From: AP-15 sp963787425
Lineage (GTDB): Bacteria > Pseudomonadota > Alphaproteobacteria > ATCC43930 > CGMCC-115725
Length of the DNA: 64,000 nucleotides
Direction: 5' to 3'
Assembly (NCBI GenBank): GCA_963787425.1
Contig: CAWBCV010000013.1
Span: forward strand, 1 to 64,000
This document shows positions 1-7,491 of the stretch, in pieces. Position numbers and translations under genes: made by a program. Position 1 is the first letter of the stretch; every line of letters begins with the position of its first letter. A model generated the notes under the pieces. That model saw nothing but the letters and a program-made list of their open reading frames with translations, did no database searches and had not been told where the DNA came from.

Positions 1-97
1 GCGTCAAACCGCCTAACCTCCGTCTAGCCCGCCGGTTTGTCCTGCGGCACGCAGTGGTGGCGTCGCTGATCAAGGAACAACCCACATGAGCTGCTAG

Positions 98-193
98 CGT
101 TGGACGAACCTTCTTCTGGGCATTCTGGCTTCACTGTCGCCTATGGCACACGTTCTCGAGCTTCCAAATAAGCTTGCCCTAGACGGCGCCTGA
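98..193 (+). pseudogene. Fragment of a small membrane-protein gene (DUF1772-like)
   Basis: This short reading frame lies between stop codons at 95-97 and 191-193. It encodes a hydrophobic stretch followed by PMAHVLELPNKLAL, which resembles the N-terminal region of small DUF1772-like membrane proteins. There is no start codon with a ribosome-binding site and the frame closes after about 32 residues, so it is at best a remnant. The first 89 bases of the window are also open in frame 3 and may be the 3' end of an upstream gene, but that piece is too short to name. The family link is from memory of the motif and is weak. Confidence 0.2.
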
Positions 194-240
194 CTTCGGT
201 CAAGCCCACTACGATTCCCGCAGTGTCGAACAGCAAGCCT

Positions 241-1007
241 TCAAAAGGTGAATTGGAGTGCCGCGTAGTATGAAAATACATTCATTGTGCTCCGATTCTG
301 CAAGCCCTGGCCAGCCAAAAACATCAAATGGTAGTGCTCGCTCAGATCGTAGGTGAGCCCTACATCAAACCCGGTCTGATCTTTGCCGACTATCGCGTTG
401 GGCGTCTGGTGGAAGATTTCGCCGCCGATTGACAGGTTCTTCGCGATCTCGCGCTGCACTGCCCAGCCAAGATACCAGAAGTCGCGGTTGCCGGGGCCGG
501 GATTGAGCCAGTAGCCTACGCCCGCAAAACTCGTCCAGTCGCCGATGCTCTTTTGTAGCCATAACGGCAAAAACGCGTGCGTTCGCCCGGTACCGAGAGT
601 GTGGGCGGCATTACCGGTCGGAAAATCGACGGCCGGATAAATGGCGGCTTGCGGCCGCCAGCCGTGCTCGTCCTCAGCCAGAAAACGGTATTTGAATCCG
701 AACTCGGTGTCGCCGTATCCCAGCACCATGCCGTTGCCGTTGGGCTTGTCGAATGCAATCGGAAAGGCTGCGTGCACCTGAAGCTCCGACGCCGCCCCAT
801 AATTGGCATCGATGCCGGAGAGGATACCTGCCGTATCCCCGTGACATGTGTCGCTGCCGAGAACTCGTAAATCTCCCAATGCCCGACTTCGACGGGCTCG
901 GGATCGTCGGTTCGAAAGGGAGGGCCCGCAGTGGCGGGCCCGCAAGTCGCCGCGAGTAATAGCGCGAGGTGAAGGAGCCACTGCGCGCAAAGCAACCCCC
1001 GTCTCAT
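241..1007 (-). pseudogene. Outer-membrane transporter-like protein, frameshifted
   Basis: The protein starts at 1007 with a clear signal peptide (hydrophobic LLHLALLLAATCGPATA) followed by GPPFRTDDPEPVEVGHWE, the usual N-terminus of a family of proteobacterial 'transporter' or MetA-pathway-like outer-membrane beta-barrels. The rest (LQVHAAFPIAF, FGFKYRFL, AFLPLWLQKS, WLNPGPGNRDFW, GGEIFHQTP) continues in another minus-strand frame to 241 and ends in an aromatic residue typical of barrels. The frame changes at the CCCC run at 837-840, where one more C would restore a continuous protein of about 255 residues. It may be a true pseudogene or a sequencing indel. It lies downstream of PepSY and DUF347 genes on the same strand and could be the last gene of that group. 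Confidence 0.7.
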
Positions 1008-1231
1008 CAGGTGTAAACGTCGTGGTGTGGCAGCTGAAGGACTTGAGCAGCAACGGCGCGAGCGAGGAGGCCCGGAGCCTCAGCACGGCGACCAGAGGCG
1101 GTATTCGGGACAAATCGATCCGGATGAGGCTCACCGCTTACAGGATCCGGCTCGGCACTTCGGCCGGCCCAAGGCGAAGCAATATTGGGCCGGTATCGCG
1201 AGGGTCTCGACAAGCGATAATGCCTCGCCTG

Positions 1232-1552
1232 TTAATCAGGGTTTGGCCCTTCGACCTTTCTTTCTGGCACAGCGCCGGTGTGGGCATCGACGCCCACCTC
1301 GAACGTCTTCGCCCCGGCCTTGATGTCGAAGGAGTAGCGCAGCCCACTCCCGCCAGGCTCCTTTTCAAGTTCTTGGTCGGTAACTCTGCCGGGAACCGCT
1401 TTGAGGGCGACGGTGCGGGCCTGCTGTAGAGACACCTTTGCCTGCGGGGCAAGCTGTTGTCCAGTGTAGGGGTAGCCGATGGTTGGAAAGCTTATGGTCA
1501 GCGATACGACCGCCGCAAAACCGAGCGCATCAAACGGTTTCGGCATTGGCAA
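1232..1552 (-). CDS. PepSY domain protein, exported
   Basis: A 106-residue protein with an N-terminal hydrophobic segment (about residues 8-28) that looks like a signal peptide, then one PepSY domain from about residue 38. The hallmarks are the helix VSLQQARTVALKAVPG, the glutamate-rich turn, RYSFDIKAG and the end VGVDAHTGAV. PepSY domains are small periplasmic or extracytoplasmic modules, often linked to protease inhibition or to redox and metal systems. The gene is followed by the outer-membrane protein gene and preceded by two DUF347 membrane-protein genes on the same strand, so a shared envelope role is plausible. No enzyme activity is expected. The domain call is secure and the role is inferred. 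Confidence 0.75.
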   Translation of the reverse strand: MPMPKPFDALGFAAVVSLTISFPTIGYPYTGQQLAPQAKVSLQQARTVALKAVPGRVTDQELEKEPGGSGLRYSFDIKAGAKTFEVGVDAHTGAVPERKVEGPNPD

Positions 1553-1615
1553 ATCTCCTCTAACGGCGAATGTTTCTGAGGCGAGCTGGGTAGTTTCCCT
1601 AACCTGGCGGTTGGA

Positions 1616-2371
1616 TCAACGCGCGACAGCGGCTTTCACGTTGGTCGGATGCGGCCAGAACAGAACAATAATGTCGCGCGTGGAGGCTGTAAGCGTCGTG
1701 CTCAGCGGCAACCCGAGATCAAGCCCGTGCCGGCTCGCGAGCAAATCTCCCAATGTCGTGCCGGCCGTGCGCGCCGCGACGATGCTTGCCCAATACCAGG
1801 GTATCGAGATGCCGCCGAAACGCCAGGAGATGATCAGCACAACCGCGAACAATGCGGTCAGCACGGCGGAGCCGTAAAAGAGCCCCAGCCCAACGACATC
1901 GGCGGTGAAGTCGCCGCTCGCCGTGCCGAGGGTGCCAGCCGTAAGCATCGCCAGCCAGTAGTTCCCATTCGTCGTCGGCAGCCTGGGGCGATCTTGCTGT
2001 GCAATGGCGCTCATAGAAGGGCCACGGCTGCGATCAGTAACCAGAAACGCAATCAGAAGAGGCGTCAGACCGATTTCGGTCGCTCCATAGCCCAACTTCA
2101 GGTCATGGGTGCACAAATCGGCGAGATTAGTGGCTGCAGTGCGAAGGACGATAATGGCGAGCCAGTAATAGGCTTCCGTCGGGATCCTTGCGCGCCGCTC
2201 GGCCCACAGGATGAATAGGAACAAGATGGCCAGCGGCAGCAGCCCGCGAGTGTGCCCAAGATGCAGATTATGCGACAGGAAATCACCCGTGTTGGCGCCG
2301 CACATGCTCGCAACAAGGATGGCGGCCCAGTAACGACGCGTAATAGCCGGAACGTTGCTGACCCGCATCAA
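1616..2371 (-). CDS. DUF347 four-repeat membrane protein (COG4705-like), copy 1
   Basis: An integral membrane protein of 251 residues built from four repeats, each a pair of hydrophobic helices joined by a conserved turn. The repeat signature is an aromatic pair near YW, a small-residue helix, then G-x-x-x-G/A-D. It is seen in RYWAAILVASMCGANTGDF, YYWLAIIVLRTAATNLADL, NYWLAMLTAGTLGTASGDF and YWASIVAARTAGTTLGDLL. This is the DUF347 repeat arrangement and the function is unknown. The sequence is clearly related to, but diverged from, the protein encoded just upstream at 2596-3372, which suggests an old tandem duplication. The second repeat has lost the central glycine of the turn. Membrane location is certain and substrate unknown. 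Confidence 0.8.
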   Translation of the reverse strand: MMRVSNVPAITRRYWAAILVASMCGANTGDFLSHNLHLGHTRGLLPLAILFLFILWAERRARIPTEAYYWLAIIVLRTAATNLADLCTHDLKLGYGATEIGLTPLLIAFLVTDRSRGPSMSAIAQQDRPRLPTTNGNYWLAMLTAGTLGTASGDFTADVVGLGLFYGSAVLTALFAVVLIISWRFGGISIPWYWASIVAARTAGTTLGDLLASRHGLDLGLPLSTTLTASTRDIIVLFWPHPTNVKAAVAR

Positions 2372-2410
2372 AACACTCAGGGCGTGGAATAATGGATGGG
2401 CATCGGTGGG

Positions 2411-2521
2411 CCCTTCGAGACGCCGCCTGCGGCGGCTCCTCAGGATGAGGGCATTCTCTTAATATCATCGAAGACTTACCTCAGGCTGAGGAGCGCCCGA
2501 AGGGCGCGTCTCGAAGCACGC
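2411..2521. repeat. Dispersed palindromic repeat, family B (copy 1, intergenic)
   Basis: A roughly 110 bp element between the two DUF347 genes. Its ends are inverted (CTTCGAGACGCC at left, GCGTCTCGAAGCACGC at right) and the middle holds a second inverted pair, CTCCTCAGGATGAGG and CCTCAGGCTGAGGAGC. Copies with the same order of motifs are at 19711-19855, 30699-30810 and 53054-53164. It resembles REP/BIME-like sequences common between genes in alphaproteobacteria. When transcribed it could form a long hairpin that separates expression of the flanking genes. Confidence 0.8.
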
Positions 2522-2595
2522 AAGACGCACTGCAAGCAATTCCTTCACAAACCTCAGACCGGGAGCCGTTAGGCGGGCTTAGCTGTGTCCGGCGT

Positions 2596-3372
2596 TCAAG
2601 CGGCGCTCGCTGCTGTCGGATGCCGGCCGGCCCGTTGCGGGAGCAAAAACAAGCACAGGATGATGAAGGCGGCGATGACTGCCGAGGCGAGCGGCCGGCT
2701 CAGCGCAAGCCCGCCAAGGTTTTTCGGCTTGTCGAGGAAGTCTCCGACCGTAGCACCAAGCGGACGCGTCAAGATGAAGGCGGCCCAGAACAACAGCACT
2801 CGCGACACGCTGCTCCAGAAGTACAGGCCTGTGATCACTGCAAGGGCCGCCGCGAAGACTAGCGCGCCGCCCTCATAGCCCAGGCCACCGGTATCGGCCA
2901 TCCAGTCGCCCAGCGCCGTGCCAAGCGTTTGGGAAAAGGTGATCGCCGCCCAGTAAAAGGCTTCGACCTTTGGGGTGCTCACGGTGTCGACGGAGATCGT
3001 GCCTTCAGACCAGTACCACAGGCCCAGCACGACCATCAGACAGCAAAAAAGCAGCGTCGAGCCGCCTGTATAGCCGATGCCCAACGATCGATCGGCAAAA
3101 TCCGCCATCGTCGTGCCGAAGGTCGTCGAGGCGACGATCGTCGCCCAGTAGAGGAATGGATGGAACCTCTTAGCGAGAATTTGCGCCGCGACCAGGGCAA
3201 TAAGAAGGCCAACGAAAATCGCGGTACCGACGAGATAGCCCCAATTGAGCGTCATCGTCACCGAGTCGCCGCCGGTCTCCCCCAACGTGGTTGCGGCGAT
3301 CTTGATGATCCAAAATGCAAGGGTGACCTCCGGCACTTTGCTGAGGGCTTCTCGCTTGAGAGCATCATCCAT
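2596..3372 (-). CDS. DUF347 four-repeat membrane protein (COG4705), copy 2
   Basis: A 258-residue integral membrane protein starting MDDALKREALSKVPEVTLAF. It has four DUF347 repeats: FWIIKIAATTLGETGGD, YWATIVASTTFGTTMADF, YWAAITFSQTLGTALGDW and LFWAAFILTRPLGATVGDFL. Each supplies two membrane segments and an acidic residue at the end of the turn (ETGGD, MAD, GDW, GDF). The length is normal for the family. The C-terminus ends in a short basic tail. This copy matches the family consensus better than its neighbour at 1616-2371. The four regularly spaced carboxylates suggest cation or small-solute transport, but that is inference. The divergent RpiR gene begins 167 bases upstream. Confidence 0.85.
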   Translation of the reverse strand: MDDALKREALSKVPEVTLAFWIIKIAATTLGETGGDSVTMTLNWGYLVGTAIFVGLLIALVAAQILAKRFHPFLYWATIVASTTFGTTMADFADRSLGIGYTGGSTLLFCCLMVVLGLWYWSEGTISVDTVSTPKVEAFYWAAITFSQTLGTALGDWMADTGGLGYEGGALVFAAALAVITGLYFWSSVSRVLLFWAAFILTRPLGATVGDFLDKPKNLGGLALSRPLASAVIAAFIILCLFLLPQRAGRHPTAASAA

Positions 3373-3539
3373 TGCACTGCCTCACTTTTGGTTTGCGGAT
3401 TGCCGTCTCGACCAGGATCGTGAGACAGCCGAGAACGCCTGCGGCAACGTGCGGACGGATCCACAGGGGGCTAGCGATGCAGCTTCTATTCCTGTAGCAT
3501 ATACGACGATTTCACCCTCAAAAAAGTTGTGAACACGAC

Positions 3540-4445
3540 ATGCGTCAAAACGCGGCAGCAGCGGTCCCGACCTTCGACGAGAGAGTTGCGCTGCGGGCCG
3601 CAGACATGAGCCCGGCCGAGCGGCGCGTCGTGCGGTATTTTCAGGGCAATCGCGAGGAAGTGCTGATCAGCTCTGCTGCCGCGCTCGCGGCCAAGGCGGA
3701 GACCAGTGACGCGACGGTAGTACGTGCAACGCGCGCGCTCGGCTTTTCCGGTCTTGATGAACTCCGGCGGGCGTTGGCCAACGAGTTCCGACGTTCGCTA
3801 TCACCGGCAGAGCGATTGAGCCGGACGCTGGACGAAGTCGGCGATGATCTCTTTGCGGCATTTAGGATGACGCTGGAGATCCACGCGGGGTCTCTGGAGA
3901 GCCTGCGCCGGAGCATTACTCCGGAATTGTTCGAGAAGGCTGTGGACGCTGTTGTCGGCGCCGCGCGCGTCCTCGTTTTTGGTCTCGGGCCATCGAGCGC
4001 CATCGCCGATTACCTGGTTATCCAGCTCGGCAGATTTGGGCGGATCGCAGAGGCTCTCTCGAACACCGGCCTTCTGTTCGCGGACGACTTGCGGCGGCTG
4101 CGCGAGGGCGATCTGGTCGTCATCCTGGCCTATGGCCGGGTCTATGCCGAGCTCGCCGCGCTCCTGGACGAAATCGCTCGGCTTCATCTGCGATCGTTTC
4201 TCATAACGGATTCCCTCGCCGATACGTTACGACGTCGGGTGGATTTCGTTTTACCGGTGCCGCGCGGGCGGGCGGAGATGCTCAGCATGCATACGGCCAC
4301 GCTCGGCTTTATCGAGGCGTTGCTTGTTGGTGTGGCGACGAGACGACCGGCAGAGACACTCGCCAGTCTCCAAGCGCTCAACGAAGCGCGCGAGAAACTG
4401 GGCGGAGGAGTAGCGAAATTATTTATAACCCAACCGCCTCGGTAG
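3540..4445 (+). CDS. MurR/RpiR family transcriptional regulator
   Basis: A 301-residue regulator with an N-terminal RpiR-type helix-turn-helix (about residues 10-85: MSPAERRVVRYF, SAAALAAKAETSDATVVRA, LGFSGLDELRRAL) and a C-terminal SIS sugar-isomerase-like domain (about 125-265, with VFGLGPSSAIADYL as the phosphosugar-binding loop). Such proteins usually sense phosphorylated sugars or related metabolites. The start at 3540 follows an AT-rich stretch with ACACGAC before the ATG. It is divergent from the DUF347 gene at 3372 and convergent with the alcohol dehydrogenase gene, so its target cannot be read from operon structure. Family assignment is firm. Confidence 0.88.
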   Translation: MRQNAAAAVPTFDERVALRAADMSPAERRVVRYFQGNREEVLISSAAALAAKAETSDATVVRATRALGFSGLDELRRALANEFRRSLSPAERLSRTLDEVGDDLFAAFRMTLEIHAGSLESLRRSITPELFEKAVDAVVGAARVLVFGLGPSSAIADYLVIQLGRFGRIAEALSNTGLLFADDLRRLREGDLVVILAYGRVYAELAALLDEIARLHLRSFLITDSLADTLRRRVDFVLPVPRGRAEMLSMHTATLGFIEALLVGVATRRPAETLASLQALNEAREKLGGGVAKLFITQPPR

Positions 4446-4558
4446 CGACTGTCATCAGCACCCGGTGGAATTTAAAGTTGGCTTTGGGTGGTGAGCCGAC
4501 CTTCGCCGAAGCCAAGTGAACGGAGAGGTTGCGCCGAAAGCCGCCCTTACCGGTGGTG

Positions 4559-5575
4559 CTACGCCATCGTCAGCACCATCCGGAAGCGTGCGTCTCCCCG
4601 CATCATCCGCGCGTAGGCCTCCGGTGCGCGCGCGAGCGGCATTGTCTCGATCATCGGGCGTACGCCCGAGAGCGCGCTGAAGGCGAGCGTGTCCTCCGAA
4701 TCGATCGCCGCGCCGGCGGCGTGACCCACGACGCTGCGGCTCGCGCCAATCAGCTGCAGCGGCGAGACCTGGATCGGCTCAGCGTCGACGCCTATCACGA
4801 CGAGCCGGCCGCGCACCGCGAGCCCATCAATCACCGGCGTCATCGCTTTGGCGCTGGTGACGGTCGCCAGCACGGCCCGTGCGCCGCCAAGCCGGTTGAG
4901 TGCTGCCGCCACGTCTTCGGTTGCGCTATCGATGAAGTGGTGCGCGCCGAGCTTGCGGGAGAGCGCCTCCTTGTCGGCGCCGCGTGCGATCGCGACGGTG
5001 CGGAAGCCGAGCTTGTTTGCGAACTGCACCCCGAGATGGCCGAGGCCGCCGATACCCAGGATCGCGACCACGTCGCCCGGCATCGCCCCGCTGTGGCGGA
5101 GCGCATTGAAGGTCGTGACCCCGGCGCAGAGCAGCGGTGCGGCTTCGGCGGCGCCAAACTCGTCGGGGATCGCAGCGAGCGCGTTGGCGGGGGCCACTAT
5201 CGCCTCGGCATAGCCGCCATCATACGAGATGCCGGGTATGCGCAGGTTGCGGCAGTCGATCAGCCAGCCACGCCGGCACGGCTCGCAATGCCCGCAATTC
5301 CCTCCAAACCAGCCGACGCCTACGCGCTGCCTGGCGCGCCAGCCCACCACGCCGGCGCCGACTGCGTCGATCACGCCGGCGATCTCGTGCCCAGGGATGC
5401 GCGGAAAGGAGAGGTCGGGCCACTGTCCTTCGATCGTGAGACTGTCGCTGTGGCACACACCGCAGGCCTCGACGCGGACGCGGACCTCGCCCCGCGCTGG
5501 CTCGGGTACGTCGCGCTCGACGAGTTCAAGGGGGCCGCCAGCCCGCGCCACCTGCACCGCCCGCATCTTTGCCAT
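4559..5575 (-). CDS. Zinc-dependent alcohol dehydrogenase
   Basis: A 338-residue medium-chain dehydrogenase/reductase that should oxidise alcohols or reduce aldehydes with NAD(P). The catalytic zinc ligands are in CGVCHSD and PGHEIAGV, the structural zinc site is the four-cysteine loop GNCGHCEPCRRGWLIDC, and the nucleotide-binding loop is GIGGLGHLGVQFANKLGF. The length is the family norm, and the sequence is closest in pattern to AdhA-type enzymes. A GC-rich stretch of more than 800 bases follows without a recognisable gene on the other side. No regulatory site was recognised. Substrate is unknown. Confidence 0.9.
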   Translation of the reverse strand: MAKMRAVQVARAGGPLELVERDVPEPARGEVRVRVEACGVCHSDSLTIEGQWPDLSFPRIPGHEIAGVIDAVGAGVVGWRARQRVGVGWFGGNCGHCEPCRRGWLIDCRNLRIPGISYDGGYAEAIVAPANALAAIPDEFGAAEAAPLLCAGVTTFNALRHSGAMPGDVVAILGIGGLGHLGVQFANKLGFRTVAIARGADKEALSRKLGAHHFIDSATEDVAAALNRLGGARAVLATVTSAKAMTPVIDGLAVRGRLVVIGVDAEPIQVSPLQLIGASRSVVGHAAGAAIDSEDTLAFSALSGVRPMIETMPLARAPEAYARMMRGDARFRMVLTMA

Positions 5576-6422
5576 CGCCGCCTCCCAGTCGGCGCAGGAT
5601 GCCGCGCCCGGTGCCGGTCAACCGAGGATGGGGTCACTGGATGGGGCATCTCCACCCCAGGGGCCCGATTGAGGTGAAAGGATAGACCTGGGTTAATCGG
5701 GCTGCAACGGGCCGGTCCAGGCGCGATTACGATCAACGGTCAATCGGCCGAGCGGCAGGCATCCATTCTGCGCCACCTACAGAGTGGACCGCGACGCGGT
5801 CCGCGTGGGGGCATGGCCGCCGTCGCCGTCAACAAAAGCGAACGGCCGCAGTGGGTCGAAAGCCGAAATTCAAAATACGGCTCGACGGCGGTCTTCCGAT
5901 TACAGATGGTCATCCGCTGGGCGCACACCTGTCTCGGGGTGTGTCGGGGCGCCGACGCCAAGAGCTTGGCCGGACCGCAGCGAGAGACGCGCCCAGAGTC
6001 GGTTTGCTGCATTGCCGATTATCCTTAATGCATCCGCAATTTTCCTGCCACCCAATGGGACCGGCGCACAACGCCAATACCGGGTCGGCACACCCGAAAA
6101 CGAATAACCCGATCCTGCGTCGGTCTGCATGGCGAGTGAGGTCGCTGCGCGCGATAAACGACAGCCCGGCGGACCCGAATGTCGCCGTAATCGCGTGGTG
6201 GCTACCGATCTGAAACCGTAGCTGTGCAGGCTTGCGCGTGATGGCAAACGCTCACCTCATGCTGATTGGCCGCGAAGCGCACCAATATCGGGTTAGGCGA
6301 GAGCTACAACTAACAGGAGAGATCTCGCTGCAGATTAGCTGCAGGTGCAACGGCGAGCAATCGCCAACTCAATTTTTGATTGCGGTCTGCAGCGGCCACG
6401 GGCCGGCGCCTCGGGTTGCGGC
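5576..6422. other. Long intergenic region without a recognisable gene
   Basis: About 850 bases between the divergent alcohol dehydrogenase and DMT permease genes. Several open frames of 60-120 codons cross it on both strands, but none gives a recognisable protein and their codon use is poor. Near the right end there is a small inverted repeat, CTGCAG-ATTAG-CTGCAG (around 6329-6345), which could be an operator for the permease, though no regulator is implied. The region may be decayed coding sequence. Confidence 0.4.
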
Positions 6423-7487
6423 ATGATGAGAACAGATAGATCCACGCTTTGGCCGGGCGTGCCGATGGCGCTGGTGGCAGCTCTGCTGTTTGGGGCGGCG
6501 GCGCCGTTTGCGAAGTTGCTGCTCGGCGAGGTCGAGCCGCAGCTGCTTGCCGGATTGCTCTACCTCGGCGCCGGGATCGGGCTCGCCGCCGTGCACTTCG
6601 GACGCGCCGCCCTCGGCATCCCGGCTCCGGAAGCGCCGCTGCGCGCTGGCGATCTGCCGTGGCTGGCCGCGGTCGTCCTGTTCGGCGGTGTCTCGGGGCC
6701 GCTCCTGCTGATGCTCGGTCTGGCGCGCACGGATGCCGCTTCCGGCTCGCTGCTGCTCAATCTGGAAGGTCTCTTCACGATGGGCATCGCCTGGCTGGTC
6801 TTCCGCGAGAATGTCGACCGTCGGCTGCTGCTCGGAGCCCTGACGATCCTCGGCGGGGCGGCAATCCTCTCCTCGGGCGGGCGCGGCGTCGAGGTTGACA
6901 CCGGTGCGGTGCTGATCGCCGCGGCCTGCCTCGCCTGGGGCATCGACAACAATCTGACCCGGAAATTGTCGTCGGCCGATCCGGTGCTGACGGCGATGAT
7001 CAAAGGCCTTGCAGCCGGCACGGTGAATGCCGGGTTTGCCGCGCTGAGCGGCGCGGCCATCCCGGCGGCGGTCATAGTGGGCGCCTCGGCCCTGGTCGGC
7101 TTCGTCGGAATCGGAATCAGCCTCGTGCTGTTCGTGCTGGCATTGCGCCATCTCGGGACGGCCCGCACCAGCGCCTATTTTTCGCTCGCCCCGTTCATCG
7201 GGGCGGTGCTGGCGATCGGCCTCCTGCACGAGGCTGTGAGCGTGAACCTCGCGCTCGCCGGTCTCTTGATGGGGTTCGGGCTATGGATGCATGTCGCCGA
7301 ACGTCACGAGCACGAGCATCCGCACGAGGCGCTCGAACACGAGCACAGCCACAGACACGACGCGCACCACCGGCACCCGCATGATGGACCGGTCAGCGAA
7401 CCGCATTCGCATTGGCACCGCCACGCGCCGCTGCGTCACTCCCATCCGCACTACCCCGATCTGCACCACCGGCATGGCCATGGCTAA
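6423..7487 (+). CDS. EamA/DMT-family permease with histidine-rich C-terminus
   Basis: A ten-helix drug/metabolite-transporter-type permease (two EamA halves, about residues 8-140 and 150-295). Starts at 6423 or 6426 fit the family; a longer frame back to 6345 adds a polar leader without support. The last 60 or so residues are a cytoplasmic or periplasmic tail with 23 histidines in HEHEHPH-, HSHRHDAHHRHPH- and HSHPHYPDLHHRHGHG-like runs, as seen in metal-handling transporters. This suggests binding of Ni, Co, Zn or a similar metal, but the substrate is not shown by the sequence. The gene ends four bases before the stop of the convergent AsmA-like gene. Confidence 0.85.
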   Translation: MMRTDRSTLWPGVPMALVAALLFGAAAPFAKLLLGEVEPQLLAGLLYLGAGIGLAAVHFGRAALGIPAPEAPLRAGDLPWLAAVVLFGGVSGPLLLMLGLARTDAASGSLLLNLEGLFTMGIAWLVFRENVDRRLLLGALTILGGAAILSSGGRGVEVDTGAVLIAAACLAWGIDNNLTRKLSSADPVLTAMIKGLAAGTVNAGFAALSGAAIPAAVIVGASALVGFVGIGISLVLFVLALRHLGTARTSAYFSLAPFIGAVLAIGLLHEAVSVNLALAGLLMGFGLWMHVAERHEHEHPHEALEHEHSHRHDAHHRHPHDGPVSEPHSHWHRHAPLRHSHPHYPDLHHRHGHG

Positions 7488-7491
7488 ATCG

